From positions 70,491-134,490 of the forward strand of contig RHPI01001037.1 in assembly GCA_009103225.1 (NCBI GenBank): DNA of 64,000 nt, in the 5' to 3' direction. The position numbers were made by a program, and so were the translations under genes. Positions 29,967-42,716 of the stretch are shown here, piece by piece. Source of the DNA: Chlorokybus atmophyticus. Lineage: Eukaryota; Streptophyta; Chlorokybophyceae; Chlorokybales; Chlorokybaceae. Every line of letters begins with the position of its first letter. Position 1 is the first letter of the stretch. Under the pieces are notes generated by a model, which searched no databases, was not told the DNA's origin, and saw only the letters and a program-made list of their open reading frames with translations.

Positions 29967-30578
29967 AGCACAAAACCTGTAGCTGCGATAAGCATATAGT
30001 TTGCACGGGGTGCTGGGTCGCACATGCTACAGATGACAGTGTCTGTATGCTCTGATATGGCAGTACATAGCTGCTTGGGAAATGCTGCAAGCGTGAGTGT
30101 CGTCATCGACTGCCGTGGTCCAGCTCTACTCGGCACTTGGCGCTGCTGATTGAACTATGAGAGGTTGCAACCTTCATGGCATGCTGGACTGTCCTCGCCA
30201 CTTGCAAGATGCATGTTGGCATGCCTGGGGGAAAGTCTGTATGCATGCAAACACTGATACACAGTGGAGCCCTGCATGCTGAAATTGCAATCAGCCTCAA
30301 TCAATGATATGACTTTGCTGGCAATCATGCAGTTCCTAGGCTCTGAGAATGACATTGCAGGGCTCTGCAGGCGACACGGCAAGCTCTGCATGGCTCCATG
30401 GAATTCCAGCAGCTAGTTGCCACAGTGTGCACGGTCTACTCTGCCGAACTACATGCAGGCTGCACTGTGTTGCAACATGATCAAGGCCTACAATGATGCA
30501 TTCGTGGTCATAACAATGTTGCGCATTGTGGCCTTTCACCGCAAGCCATAGGCATACATAGATATGGTAATTAACAGC
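29967..30578. other. Convergent intergenic region, no gene recognised
   Basis: About 0.6 kb between the deacetylase and EPL1 stop codons; expected to hold both 3' UTRs. No repeat or RNA was recognised. Confidence 0.4.
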
Positions 30579-33500
30579 TCAATGGGTATCAAGAGGGCCA
30601 TTGGGCTGTTCAGAGACAGTTACACTGTCCAAAGCTTCTGTCCTATCTTCCTGCTCTAGCCTAGGGGGTGGTGGTGATGTGGGTCGTTTACTGTACTCTT
30701 CAGGCGGATCGGCGTGCGTTCCGTTCGGCAGCTCAGACACGCCGTATGGTATTCGGGTGAAGGGATGACAACGATCAAAAATGATGCGCCCGCCGCGCCC
30801 AACACGGCCGACGCAATGCTTTCTTGATGCCACCGCCGTTATCAAGGCACTCGCAACACCTGTACTCTCCAAACGGGCATCGTCGAGAGGCATCGCAAAA
30901 AGCATCTCAGGCTCAAAGGGAGGTGGCCTAGCAGGCACGATCTGCAAGCCAGCATGGAGAAGTCAGTGAAACACATGCATTAAGTTGATGTGTACTGCCA
31001 TGCCAGCACTCATTGACAGCAGAGACTGCAACAATTCAATGCAAAAAACTTGTCGCGCAGGGTCTTACCAATGCGCCTGTCGGCCTTCCTTTGGGCAGCG
31101 GCACTCGCCGCCGCTTGCGTTTGTGCGTGGCGACCTGTTCGTGCGCATGCTCTGCTGCGGTTGCAACCGGCGTGCGCATCGCAACAACGCGCTTCGGTTC
31201 AAAAATGTGGCCGTTGGGGTATGCGCTGGTGGGCGCGCGCTCCACCTGCGTTGGCCTTGCGGCAACGGCGCCCGACCCGCGCGAGTCGGAGCGGGCACGC
31301 GCCGTGCCCTTCCGCTGCGCAACCTCCGCTGCCACTTGGGCCTCCATCTGATCAATCTCTGCTCGGCTGTCATGCTGAGCAATGGTGATTGTCAATAACT
31401 TTGTGATTAATACCAATCACCAACTGCAACATCTGCTGCTGCAGAGCGTGCACAAATGCATCTAAGCATGGCAGCTATAACCTAGGTAAGCAAAATGGTC
31501 ACCGCTTACCCGTAACCGAATCTGAAGCAGTTGCACCTCACACTCGTTTGCAATAACTTCCTTCTTTTTCAACTCGCGCTGCAACGCAGAAAGACATGCA
31601 TTTGAACCTGTCTAGCTGCGTAGCATGAAGGTGTAGAGCGCACATGGCTAGCGAGAGTGAGAACCTTTCTCACCTTATGTACAGTATCCAAAAGAAGGCG
31701 TGCGGCTTCCAGATTTTGTCGCACCTGCGAAGCACAACGGCCTTAAGTGGTGCACATGCATTGCAAGTACAAGAAAGCACTGTGTTCAGTTGGACTGGTT
31801 GCCACAATAGCGTCTTGCGGTGGCAGAAAGGCGCTTACTCTTTGTAGTTTCTGGAAGGACGGCACATCATTCTCCCTTCTTTGCATCTGCACGCGCACGA
31901 GAACCAGTGGTCTATACACTGTTTCATTCATTTGTGAGTGTCACACGTGAGCGCCAAGCATCATTACGCACTTACCCGCCGAGTGTGCGGTCGCTGAACA
32001 CGCTCTCGAGGCCGGAACACATTAAACGGGTTTGTGTCGGTGGCCGCAGGTTGGGGCTGCACATGATGCGAGTGTGGTGCGTGAGTCAATTGACGCAACG
32101 GGAACAAAGAGCAAATGAACACGCGGACGCGTTGCGGCAAGCTAGCTAGTATAGAATCAACTGACCCAAAATCGTCGCAGCAATGGCTTCTGCATTCGCT
32201 CCCTCTGCAGTACAGCAGTTGATCAACTGTAAGTGTGCATCAACATGACCGCGTGCACGAGGTGAGTGAGCCCACTCTCACGCTCTCTTCTATGTGCTCA
32301 GCATCCAACAGCATGCTGCATGGCTTTGCTGCTTAACTTAACATGCTTATACACGCGGGCGCACCTTTGCAAGCCAATAATCATACACAGCGGTCAATAC
32401 CGCTTGTCGAGCACCATAGCCTCGCAGAGCCTGCCACATGCGCAGAGCTGCGTTATAAATCAACACAGCAACGAATGCACAATAGATAATCATGCAGACC
32501 AAGTATATGGCGGATGCAGCCTGCTTTCGCCATACCTCAAACGCTACATCCCTGCCCAGCATGATTGAAACAGTCGAGTTCACCGCCGATCCCATCGGCA
32601 TCACTCCCGGTGGGCCTGGCCCGCGATCCTGGCACTTGGCTGCTAGCAAGTCCAGCCTGAAGAGCATTGCTTCAAACCTGCACGAGGACACAGTAACAGT
32701 CACACATAAGCAAGTTGTTGCCCCCAAGACGTATGTGACACACAACAGTGCAAGCCGCACAGCATGTGCTCCTGCAAACACCGATTTGTGCAGTTGTTTG
32801 CTTTTTATCAGCTCACAACTTGCAACCCCATCACAAGACATGACTTCTGTTTGGCAGCATTCATGCTTGGAAGACAGACATACTTTTCCGGAGCAAGCAG
32901 TCTTCGTTCTTGATTGAGCTGTGCAAGCCAGTCTTCATCATCATCATCTAGATCGTATTCAATATAATCGCCTATCTCCGCACGAACTGCACAACCACAA
33001 TCATAAATACGCATTCGCATTGACATGCGCCCAGTGTACATGACTGCTCACCTCCTGCAGAACGAACGTAAGATGGCGGCTGTACAAATGTGGCCTTATA
33101 ATCAGTGGTGTAAGTCTCCACTATATCACAATCTGGAGTGGGGATCTCCTTCCCCCCCTTCGTATCGCTTGTAGTGAGCACCTGCAGTCATCACAGCAAT
33201 GTCATCTGATCTATCAACTGCGTGATGAGAAGGGCACATGGACAACTTTTGAAAATCTGACATCAACGCGCATTGCATGACGTGCAAATGCAAGATCGGC
33301 TTGTACTGATCTGAATCGAGAAGCGAGCGTCAATGTGTTCACAGCATCTACTCTAGATAAGAAGCATGTTTGTGCATGCTCATGCATGCACAAAATACAA
33401 ACGGCAACGGAACTTACGGGTTGTGCGATCAATGCTTGAATCCAGCATGCGCAGTGCTACAGCAAACAGGCGCATTACGCATGACATGCTCACACAAGAC

Positions 33501-33871
33501 AAAAACCAAAAGCATCTTGTCAACAACCCTCACAAGATGCCGCATGCAAGTTCACAAAATGCAGCATATATGTTTGCTATGAACGTGTGATACCACGAAG
33601 AAACCAACTTACTTCACATGCGCAAGCGAAACAGCCTCACAACATGCAGTGTACACGACTGACCAGCAACATGCAGCACACCGAACGGAATGCACTGTAC
33701 AACGTCAAAGGCATGGCGCACCTCCTCATTGTCTGCGTCCAGCGCAACATGCGCATGATGAACCATGCGAGACACGCCGGCCTCCTCATTGTCAATATCC
33801 TTGAGGGAGCGGACAATTGGCAGCTTCTTGTGTATGTCCAGCGGCCTGGGACGGAAGGAGAGGCGGCTCAT
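30579..33871 (-). CDS. EPL1: Enhancer of polycomb-like protein (EPL1, NuA4/TIP60 subunit)
   Basis: Twelve exons on the minus strand: 33871-33722, 33181-33052, 32986-32884, 32677-32500, 32430-32365, 32204-32166, 32056-31976, 31886-31839, 31724-31674, 31578-31510, 31374-31069, 30941-30579. Phases close to 527 residues. The N-terminus MSRLSFRPRPLDIHKKLPIV is the EPc-N signature. It is followed by EIPTPDCDIVETYTTDY, IGDYIEYDLDDDDEDWLAQL, AVLTAVYDYWLAK, the run DTNPFNVFRPRERVQRPHTR and MQRRENDVPSFQKLQR. The C-terminal part has GRVGRGGRIIFDRCHP. This matches plant EPL1A/B almost block by block. EPL1 holds the catalytic module of NuA4-type histone H4/H2A acetyltransferase together. Its neighbour on the left is a histone deacetylase, but the two are convergent and share no promoter. 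Residues about 280-380 are Ala/Arg-rich and not conserved. Confidence 0.92.
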
Positions 33872-34200
33872 AGTGGAAGGGGAGGGGAGTGCAGCAAGGG
33901 AGAGGGCTAGGGGGCAATTAGGGTTAGGACTCCCTCACAGGCCAGCCGGCTGGAGCCTTTGCTGTCGCAGGCGGCGGTTAGGGGTCAGGAAAATAACCTG
34001 TAAGAGTGGCCAAGGAGGTGTAACAACCACCTGACAGAGCTACTGTCAGGTGCCATGCTGGTCTTGCTCCGTCCCTGCCAGGACGGCAGGGACCCTCCCC
34101 CAGCTTGCCGGGCTCAGCGAGCGAAACCCTAATTGTAATTTTCAAAACCCTAATTGTTCAAACCACCACACTCGCACGACACCCGTTTACACGTCGCGGC
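33872..34200. promoter_or_regulatory. EPL1 5' region with telo-boxes
   Basis: Two perfect AAACCCTAA telo-boxes at 34124-34132 and 34145-34153, and a TTAGGGTTAG at 33918-33927, all within 300 bp upstream of the EPL1 ATG. Such clusters are typical of plant promoters; activity is inferred. Confidence 0.55.
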
Positions 34201-34585
34201 AAAGGCGACTCTCCCGCCGGCTGCCCTGAACAGTGACATGAAACCGCACCCTCGATATACTGACGCACACAGGCATACCATGAGTTGTCTTGAACCAGTT
34301 GTCTTGTACTTTGTGCATTGGTTAAATTCAGCTCATTCGTTGAAATTGTATTCATAAATGAGACCATTCACAGGGAACAGAGGGGCCACAGTCTGTGGCC
34401 CACGGCACAGTGCACGCAGACAATCAATTAACCATAACCATGAGACAAGCAAGCCACAAAGCCATCAACTTAACTACGAGAGTCGTACCCATGTCCATGC
34501 AAAAATGCAAGGCAGCAGGTAATGAAAGTTGAGGTAACCCCTGTCAAATTACATGTCGATGGATAGAGGCCTTTAGAGGTTCAAC

Positions 34586-34675
34586 TTAAGATGGCAATGG
34601 GAAATACAAGACAGCGACGACAATCACTGCAATGCCAACGATGATGATGACAATCAGCCTCACTATAAGCTTCAT
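34586..34675 (-). CDS. Possible 29-residue single-pass membrane micropeptide
   Basis: ATG at 34675, TAA at 34586. The peptide begins MKLIVRLIVIIIVGIAVIVV and ends VLYFPLPS: one hydrophobic helix with basic residues near the N-terminus. It resembles no family I can name. The flanks (33.9-35.6 kb) have no other gene. A hydrophobic frame this short can occur by chance, so the call rests on the tidy topology and ATG only. Confidence 0.3.
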   Translation of the reverse strand: MKLIVRLIVIIIVGIAVIVVAVLYFPLPS

Positions 34676-35632
34676 GATATGCATGTTACCATGTACATCA
34701 CGGGTATTACGTATGTAAAGTGACATCGGGTGTCAATTCACATATGTAATGGTTACGCAGGTTTTGTTGTAAATTTTATTAAAATGTTCTGTAAGAGAAT
34801 TCATATAAAAGCTTGAGATACATGTACTTAGCGGAAAAAAACCGCGGGCAAATATGAGACAGACGATTATTGATATAATATTAATGACTATCTAGACAAC
34901 GCATGCTACCCACCAAAAGTCAATCGTAAGCTGCAAACCAAACTTGGCTAAGGGGCGGAGCGTATATGCGGGACATGCGATTCATGCACATTCAAGCACG
35001 TAGCACAACTTGTAAATGCCTCGAGTGTGAAGGAACTGCTGATGTTTGCCTTTCTGTCATGTCGGCGATATTACTTGTGTGCAATGAGTGTGTATATATG
35101 ACTGGTATCACTTACATAAGACGGAAACACGAATTACAATCTCTCCGCTATTACCATACGTATATGGTAGCATATGGAGAATGGAGGGGCCCCAATCAGC
35201 AGCATACACACTGCATCCAAGCCATTATATTCACACCATCAACACCACCTAACCACATACAACAATTAGGGGTGCTGAAACTAAGTGCAAATGCAATGGT
35301 TGGCGAGGCAAGGGCATGCAGGCAAGTAAGGACCGCCGGGAAGAGAAAGGGAAGGGTTGTGTTTGCAGAGGCGCACATCATGGCTACCTGATGCAGCAAT
35401 GCTTAGAGCGCTAGCCTTATAACAATAATACAGCACGCACCGACTCATAGCATCAGTAGTGTTGAGTACTCATAACGCAATTGGCACACCGATAAACTTA
35501 ATATTGCTTATGTTGCTCATGCCATACAAGTCATTATGCCCAAGAGCGCGTGGATGGTCAGATTCAATAGCTATACACACCCCATTATCACGTAGATGGC
35601 AAATACGTATTTCAAATGAACACCCCACACAT
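34676..35632. other. AT-rich intergenic region, no gene recognised
   Basis: Unannotated DNA between the possible micropeptide and the left LTR. Some stretches are AT-rich with TTAATATTA-like runs. No coding or RNA feature could be supported. Confidence 0.4.
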
Positions 35633-35637
35633 GCACA

Positions 35638-36716
35638 TGTGAGGGCTCTGATTATTTCATTCAGTGAACTAACAGTTGATTACTTGTGAACTAACCCAAG
35701 TGAACTATCAACGAGAACTATTTAGTTCAGTGAACTAATTAGGCAAGTGAAATAATCTTATCAGTCGCGGGTGCTTTGGAAATATGCGACACTTGTGCAT
35801 TTAAACATGCACCCCTCATTACAGTCACCAACTTTAGGCGTGTGAACAACCGATCTCAGATAAAGGGGATTACTACCCAATTAGCTTTCCTACAACAACT
35901 AAGTTGTAACCAAGTGAATCACAAGTATACCATCTTAATATAAGTGTGAATCATTCGGTACCTGGAAAGACTTTGATATGGCGTTTCCCTTGAATGGCCT
36001 CTCTCCGATCACCCAAGAACTCTAACCCTTAGTACCAGCCTTCACTCCAATAGAGCTCCGCTTGCCACCCACTGAAGACAACTGAATGCCGACTACTTGG
36101 CACTGCCCCTTTATATACTCCGGGGTTTCTGTGCCTTTGTTAGTTCATTACGCCCGATCGGACCCTCGAAAACTATTTTTCCGAAGTGCCAACGCTTTTG
36201 GGTGAACATCGGAAATCTATTCTGAAGTTCGACCCCTACTGCGATTCACCTATGTTCGTAACTCTCAACCTAGGCCGACATCACTTTCGTTCAACCTTCC
36301 TATACAGGAGTGAACTAGTAGTGCGGAAATCCCTATGTTGATTTACGACATAGTTCGACAATCCCCAACCTCGAGAATTGTATTAGGTCGGAGTTTTCGA
36401 TGGTACCTACCATTGTCGTAACTCCGATAGAGAGGTACCTTTTAGGTACTTCATCTATTCCTGCATTCTATGCTCAGTGTATTGGCGTATGTCGCTTTAA
36501 CGCCATTACTTTAATACTTAACGGTCAATGGATTCCGTGGTCTTAACATTGTGTTAAGATACCTCTTTAATCCATTACATTTCAAGGACTCTTAGTCCAT
36601 AATAGTAGCTCGATTTTTTCCCATTAACTCTTTAACGGTCAATGCAATCCAAGGTCTTTTTATTAGGGTCGTAGCCATTAAGCTGTCACGTCAGCCAAGT
36701 ACCACATACCTCCCCA
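35638..36716 (-). repeat. Left LTR (3' LTR of the element)
   Basis: 1079 bp, matched by 41450-42518. The first ~120 bp contain several AGTGAACT or AGTTCA motifs in both orientations. Confidence 0.93.
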
Positions 36717-36940
36717 CTTGTTCCTTTGACGTCCTCGTCAAACTCACTTAGTCGATAGCCGCAAAACTTAGAGTTGATCAGACCCTAAGACGGCATACCT
36801 CTTTTCGGGTACCCTACTGGAACAAGCTTAGCTCAGTTTCGGGGTATATCCAAGATCAAAGGGACACCTTGGCTGTATTATTTCTCCCTATACTTGGTCA
36901 ATCGTACGCACGAATTGATCACGTAAATCGTTTAATGACT

Positions 36941-39725
36941 TTAGAGAAACCTCTCTGATACTCGAGTGTTGTGCTCCGCACTCAATCCCTTTAATTTAAC
37001 GAGATACTCGGGAACGCGTTGTTGGCCTCGGGGACAGCGAGCTAAGATCGCTTTTATTACGTACCCAATTTCCCCTTCTACTTCGGGCGGTGGTTGTCTT
37101 CGACCATCCGTTCCATATTCCTTCAAGAGAGATACATGGAACACATCATGTATCTTCCACGGAGTGGGTTTCTCTGCAAGCTTAAGTTGATAAGCGACTT
37201 CCCCAATTCGCTTAAGGACTTGCATGGGTCCTAGCCATCGCGGCCACAACTTTTTCTGGTCACGCCATTTCTTAAGCCTTAGGTTTTTCGTACTGAGCAC
37301 AACAAGTTGCCCAATACTGAACGCTACTTCACGGCGGCTTCTATCGGCGTAAGCCTTTTGACGGCTTTGGGCTTGTTGCCATGTGTACCATCATGGTAAA
37401 CCAGTCGATAAATACAACTATTGTATTATAACCGCTTTTGGTCTCTGGCATTCCCTCATTCATATCTATGCCAACTGAAGACCAAGGTTCTTTTAAAATT
37501 TGCAAAGGAACTCAAGGGCCGGCCTTATGTTTATGTGAGGATTTTTTTTTTTTGGCAATAATGACAATTTGCCACATAATTCTCCACATCTTTTGAAACA
37601 GTAGGCCACTCAAAGGTCCTCTTTGCTAACTGAACGGTTTTCTTTTCGCCAAAATGCCCGCGATAAGGCGGGTCATGCAATTCGGAAAGACATGCGCGCC
37701 TTAACTCGGCGTCGTTAGGTACAACCACTGCGTTGTCTTTATACCATAATTCATTTTCATGAATTAGGGTGTCCTTTTCCAAATTCGCGAACCATTCATC
37801 GCTTGGGTATAGTTCCTTTATCTTCTCTTCAAAAGGAACTGACCAAATATTGAACCTTTCCGTAAAGGTCACCGCGACTAAGTGGGGTCCCCTACTTATA
37901 AGTCCGCCACATTCATTCGACCTGGCTTATATTGCCATTGAAAGTCGAATCGCGATAGGAATTCAACCCACCTAGCTTGCCGCCTTGACAAGTTGGGTTG
38001 TTGCGGAAGATATATGAGAGGGTTGTGCTCAGTGATGACCATAAACTTTACCCCTTCCAAGTAACACCACCACCGAGTGAGTGCATGAATTACCGCTAAT
38101 AATTCTTGCTCGGTAGTAGTATAGTTCCTTTCCGCATCAGTAAATTTATCTGGATCAAACGCCACCGGTCTCCCTTCTTGGAGTAATACTGCACCAGTAC
38201 TTACTATGCTGGCGTCAGTAATAACTTTAAATGGCTTTTTTAAGTCCGGTAGAGTTAATACTGGCGCTTGTAACAAGGATTGCTTAATCCTTTGAAACGC
38301 CGATTTACAAATTAGTCCCAATTCCACTTGGCACCATCACATAGTAACTTGTGTAATGGCGAAGGCATGGTTGAGTAGCCCACCATATATCGGCGAAAGA
38401 AGCCCGTAAGTCCCAAGAAACGCCTCAACTGAGTCGCGTTGTTTGGTCTTGACCAGTTACGAACTATCGCGACTTTCGCGGGGTCGGCTTTTACCGAACC
38501 ATTACCGATAATATGTCCTAAGTAAAAGACCTCTTTCATAAAGAATTGGCACTTCTCAAGGCACGCAAACAATTTGTGCCTTCTCAAGGTTTCAAACACC
38601 AACTGTAGGTGATACTCATGTTCTTCTTCATTCGCTATAGACCAATATATCATCTGGATATACTAGCACAAACTTATTGATAAATGGTGCTAGTATGCGG
38701 GTCATAACCGCTTGGAATGTAGCGGGGGCATTTGTTAAGCCGAAAGGCAAAACCTTATACTGATAATGCCCTGTTGGTGTTCTGAAACCAGTTTTGGGGA
38801 CATCCTCTGGTGTTATCCGAATCTGATGATACCCCGCTGTTAGATCAAGGGCACTAAAAACGTTCGCCTTCCTCAATTGATTAAACATGTCGTCAATTTT
38901 GGGAATAGGGTACTTGTTTTGTATCGTGTTCGTGTTTAACGAACGATAGTCTACGCACATGCGTAGCCCTCGACCATGTGGCTTTAGAACAAAGAGAATA
39001 GGTGCCGCATACGGTGAAGTACTTGGTTTCATTAATCCTTTTCCAATAACCCACTCAGGTTCTTTTCCATCTCCGCAGATTCTATAGAGTGGTCGCGTCG
39101 GGGGAGGCGTCTCATCCTTAAATGGGATGTATGCCAAATCTCTCTTTCCGGTGGTAACATAGGAAGTGTGTCTATGAAAAGGTCTCTATTCCTTTGTACC
39201 ATTGGAGGTAATGTATGCAACAGTACCTCCCCTTCTAACTCCGGGGATGATTCTTCTTGGTAACTCACCATTGCAACTACTCGCGCTAGGTTACATTGCG
39301 CTACTAAGTAATCGTGAATCCTCATCTTCGGAGTTCTTATTTTCTAAGAAAAGGGTAGAGTGAATATATGTTCACTCTTTTTAACCCGACATGTTCTTTT
39401 CTCAAATTCCATTACCGATTTGGTTTGACATAACCAACTGGTACTAAGTACCAATTGCAAATTCTGTATTTGCATCATTATAACTTGGCATACTATCATT
39501 TATAATAAAGGTATAATCGCCTAATTGGACTTTCACTTCTACTTGGCCCAAATTCGGTGAATTTACACCGCTTATGTCCGCATACAAGTCCGAAGTGGTT
39601 TCTACTTTCATACTTTGGACTAAGCGGCGATCGATTAAATTCTTGGTTGATCTTAAGTCAACTAAGACTCCTATTTCGCGACCTAGCGCTGTACCTTCCA
39701 AGGTACTTACCATTTCTTCATTCAC
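36941..39725 (-). pseudogene. Chromovirus pol (protease, RT, RNase H, integrase remnant, chromodomain), broken
   Basis: Retropepsin-like segment at 39725-39444 keeps the Asp strand (IGVLVDLRSTKNLIDRRLV). RT at 39137-38628 has VDYRSLN, ALDLTAGYHQIRI, LPFGLTNAPATFQ and the catalytic VYPDDILVYS. RNase H lies at 38327-37896 (VITDAS, TTTEQELLAVIHALTRW). The integrase zinc region at 37872-37531 has H...H and CHYC. Past it only a short core piece survives (GIDMNEGMPETKSGYNTIVV) before the sequence jumps, near 37385, to the C-terminal region (KAYADRSRREVAFSIGQLVV). A chromodomain ends the protein (about 37090-36944: GYVIKAILAR, EYLVKLKGLS). The deletion removes most of the D,D-35-E core. The element cannot integrate on its own. 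Confidence 0.9.
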
Positions 39726-40112
39726 TCGGTAGCTGAGCTCATGTCCATATAACCAGCGACTTCCTATTGAAGGATTCTTCCTTACTTAGGGTACCAACTT
39801 CGGTAAAACCGCTTAGTTTAGGGAACCAATTGCCTTTGCATGTCGGATTAAACACGACTGCCTTTACTCCGGGGTTCTATATTTTATCATATAAATACAC
39901 TTGTATTAAAGCTCTTTAAGCTTTGAAGTAGCCCCATGAATTAGAATACTTCGCATATGTGGTTCCAAATCAATCACACTTGGCAGTTGATACATTGCAT
40001 TTCCCAAACAGACTTCACATTCACAAGGCAATTTATTACACCATTTTTACTTGAGTTCATTTACAAAAGTCAAAGCTATGGTGCTACTCACTGGCTCAGC
40101 TACCCACAAATT

Positions 40113-41387
40113 CTATTTGGGGCCGGAGGCGCGCCGAGGGCAGTTCTTTATTAGATGCCCCTTTTCCTTGCAGAGGAGCCACTTCCCCTCCTTCATCAGC
40201 GCCAATTTTCCAGCTCCAGAAATGGTGCGGTTAACATATCCCGCCTTGTTAGCTGACTTTGCCGGAGGCCCTCCCTTCTTGGGTTTCGCTTTCGCGAAAG
40301 TGGGCTTGTTTCTCACAAAATCGGCCTTTGCCTTCTTGTGATGCGGGTTAGCCTCTTCTGCTTCCTTACCCCGCTTGTTCAAGCCTTTGTTGCGGGCTGT
40401 CTCAAGGCACCTGTCAACCAAATCATCAAACTCATGACCCTATCATGGGGCCAAAGTTTTCGGGTTCTCGAAAACAACTGGGCAATCTTTCATAGCTTGG
40501 GAGAGGCCGGAGGTGAAGCGATCCACCTTCTCCTCTCCATCAATACTGCCTCCACTTGAAACAATGCGAGCAACCCAGTAGCGAAATTGCTGGGCATACT
40601 CCGAAACATTGCCCTTCTCGCGCAACTTCTTCAGCTCAGCCCGGGCTTTTGCTACCGGATTAACTGAAGCATAATGGCTTCTCAGCATAGCCTCTAGCTC
40701 ACTGAAATCTGCCTCTTTCCCCTCAGCCAGTGTTTCCACCTTGGCTTTCCATAGGGTCTATGGGACATCACCTAAGAAGGTGATTGCATCTGCAACCCAT
40801 GACTCCACCGGACTCTGCCTGGCGGTAAAGTAAGCGACTATGGCTTGAAGCCAATTCTTGATACTCTAATCCTTGTCGCCGTTGAACTTGGGAGGGCGAA
40901 TAGCGAGTTTGCCCTTCCCTCTTTCTAGAGCAAGAAGTCTGGCCTCCAGAGAAGCTATCTTGTCGCTTATCTCTTTAGCCGCCTGCTCATACTTGAGGAC
41001 ATGTGCATCAAGTACCTCAGCAATGTCAAACAACAACTTATTGTTCTCAACCACTGTCTTGATAGGGACATTGGATTTCAGAGGACCATGGTGAAGCTCC
41101 AGCCTGAATATGCGATGCTGATCGCGCTGGAGTCGGCGACACAGCAACTCAACTGCCTCACCATAAGCTTGAGAACCCACTGGTTCTCTCAAGCCATCAC
41201 GAACCGTTGCCCATCCGAGAGTCAGCTCATCTGAGCTCGGTACCGGTACTGAGACTGACCGGAGTGTCTCTGGCAGCAAGTTCACCCCGGCAGCGGAGTC
41301 CATGTCCATGATGGTAGCTAAATCTGGGTTGTTGGTGTTGGCCACAGCTGCTGCGTTGTTGGCATCACCCATCCTGGAAAGGAACAA
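40113..41387 (-). pseudogene. Chromovirus gag (broken)
   Basis: Minus-strand frames at 41387-40866, 40739-40443 and 40421-40113 form one gag-like protein. It has a coiled coil (KIASLEARLLALERGKGKLA), a capsid-like core (GNVSEYAQQFRYWVARIV; KVDRFTSGLSQAMKD) and a zinc knuckle tail (LLCKEKGHLIKNCPRR). Stop codons separate the pieces. The first cysteine of the knuckle appears as Trp/Leu context (GKWLLCKEKGH), so zinc binding is probably lost. Confidence 0.85.
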
Positions 41388-41449
41388 CCCAAGTCTTGGT
41401 TCACTGAGCCCACTCCAAGCACAGTAGATCCAACTGCTCCGATACCAAA

Positions 41450-42518
41450 TGTGAGGCTCTGATTATCTCATTCAGTGAACTAACAGTTGATTCACTTGTA
41501 AATTAACCCAAGTGAACTGTCAACGAGAACTATTCAGTTCAGTGAACTAATCAGCCAAGTGAACTAACCTTATTAGCCGCGGGTGCTTTGGAAATATGCG
41601 ACATTTGTGCATATAAACATGCACCCCTCATCACAGTCACCGACTTTAGGCGTGTGAACAACCAATCTCAGAAAAAAGGGATTACTACCCAATTAGCTTT
41701 CCTACAACAACTAAGTTGTGACCAAGTGAATCACAAGTATACCATCTTAGTATAAGTGTGAATCACTCAGTACCTGGAAAGACTTGATATGGCGTTTCCC
41801 TTGAATGGCCTCTCTCCGATCACCCAAGAACTCTAACCCTTAGTACCAGCCTTCACTCCAGTAGAGCTCCGCTTGCCACCCACTAAAGACAATTAAATGC
41901 CATCTACTTGGCACTGCCCCTTTTTATACTCCGGGGTTTCTGTGCCTTTGTTAGTTCATTACGCCCGATCGGACCCTCGGAAACTATTATTTTCGAAGTG
42001 CCAACGCTTTGTGGTGAACATTGGAAATCTATTCCGAAGTTCGACCTCTACTGCGATTCTCCTATGTTCGTAACTCTCAACCTAGGCCGACATCACTTTC
42101 GTTCAACCTTCATATACAGGAGTGAACTAGTAGTGCGGAAATCCCTATGTTGATTTACGGCATGGTTCGACAATCCCTAACCTCGGGAATTGTATTAGGT
42201 CGGAGTTTTCGATGGTACCTACCATTGTCGTAACTCCGATAGAGAGGTACCTTTTAGGTACTTCATCTATTCCTGCATTCTATACTCAGTGTATTGGCGT
42301 ATGTCGCTTTAACGCTTTTACCTTAATACTTCACGGTCAATGGATTTCATGGTCTTAACGCTGTGTTAAATACCTCTGTAATCTATTAGATTTCAAGGAC
42401 TCTTAGTCCATAATGGTAGCTCAATTTCGTCTCATTAACCCTTAACGGTTCAATAAAATCCCAGGTTTTTTCAATTAAGGTTGTAGCCATTAAGCTGTCA
42501 CGTCAGCCAAGTACCACA
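41450..42518 (-). repeat. Right LTR (5' LTR of the element)
   Basis: 1069 bp, matched by the left LTR with scattered substitutions and small indels. It is followed directly by the GCACA target duplication. Confidence 0.93.
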
Positions 42519-42634
42519 GCACACTACGGAGTAAAATATGTGTTAAATGCAATAAGGGTACCGGTACGGTTTTATTTCATTCAAGCCTGATGGCGCAAAT
42601 GTTGCCTTATAACATGACATCAATGCATTAAAAG

Positions 42635-42716
42635 TAAGCACCAGACCCGATTACATGCGGCTCCCTCGAAAGTCGCGAGTCTTGGCTGACCCTCGTCCAA
42701 GGCGTCGGGCACCAGC
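42635..42716 (+). repeat. Left terminal inverted repeat of the MULE
   Basis: Starts TAAGCACCAGACCCGATTAC and is 82 of 82 identical to the reverse complement of the right end. Such identity suggests recent activity or recent mobilisation. Confidence 0.93.

Larger units (their letters stand above)
35638..42518 (-). mobile_element. Ty3/gypsy chromovirus LTR retrotransposon, 6.9 kb, defective
   Basis: Two LTRs (35638-36716 and 41450-42518) beginning TGTGAG and ending ACCACA flank the element. The 5-bp target duplication GCACA is at 35633-35637 and 42519-42523. In minus orientation, TTTGGTATCGGAGCAG follows the 5' LTR and resembles an initiator-Met tRNA primer site; a purine tract (AAGTGGGGAGGTA) precedes the 3' LTR. 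Gene order is gag, protease, RT, RNase H, integrase remnant, chromodomain. By eye the LTRs are about 94% identical over one 235-bp stretch, so the insertion is not recent. Confidence 0.95.

Noticed and set aside
33900-34160. Chromosome-end telomere sequence
   Set aside because: Only isolated single CCCTAA/TTAGGG units, scattered in promoters in both orientations; no array.
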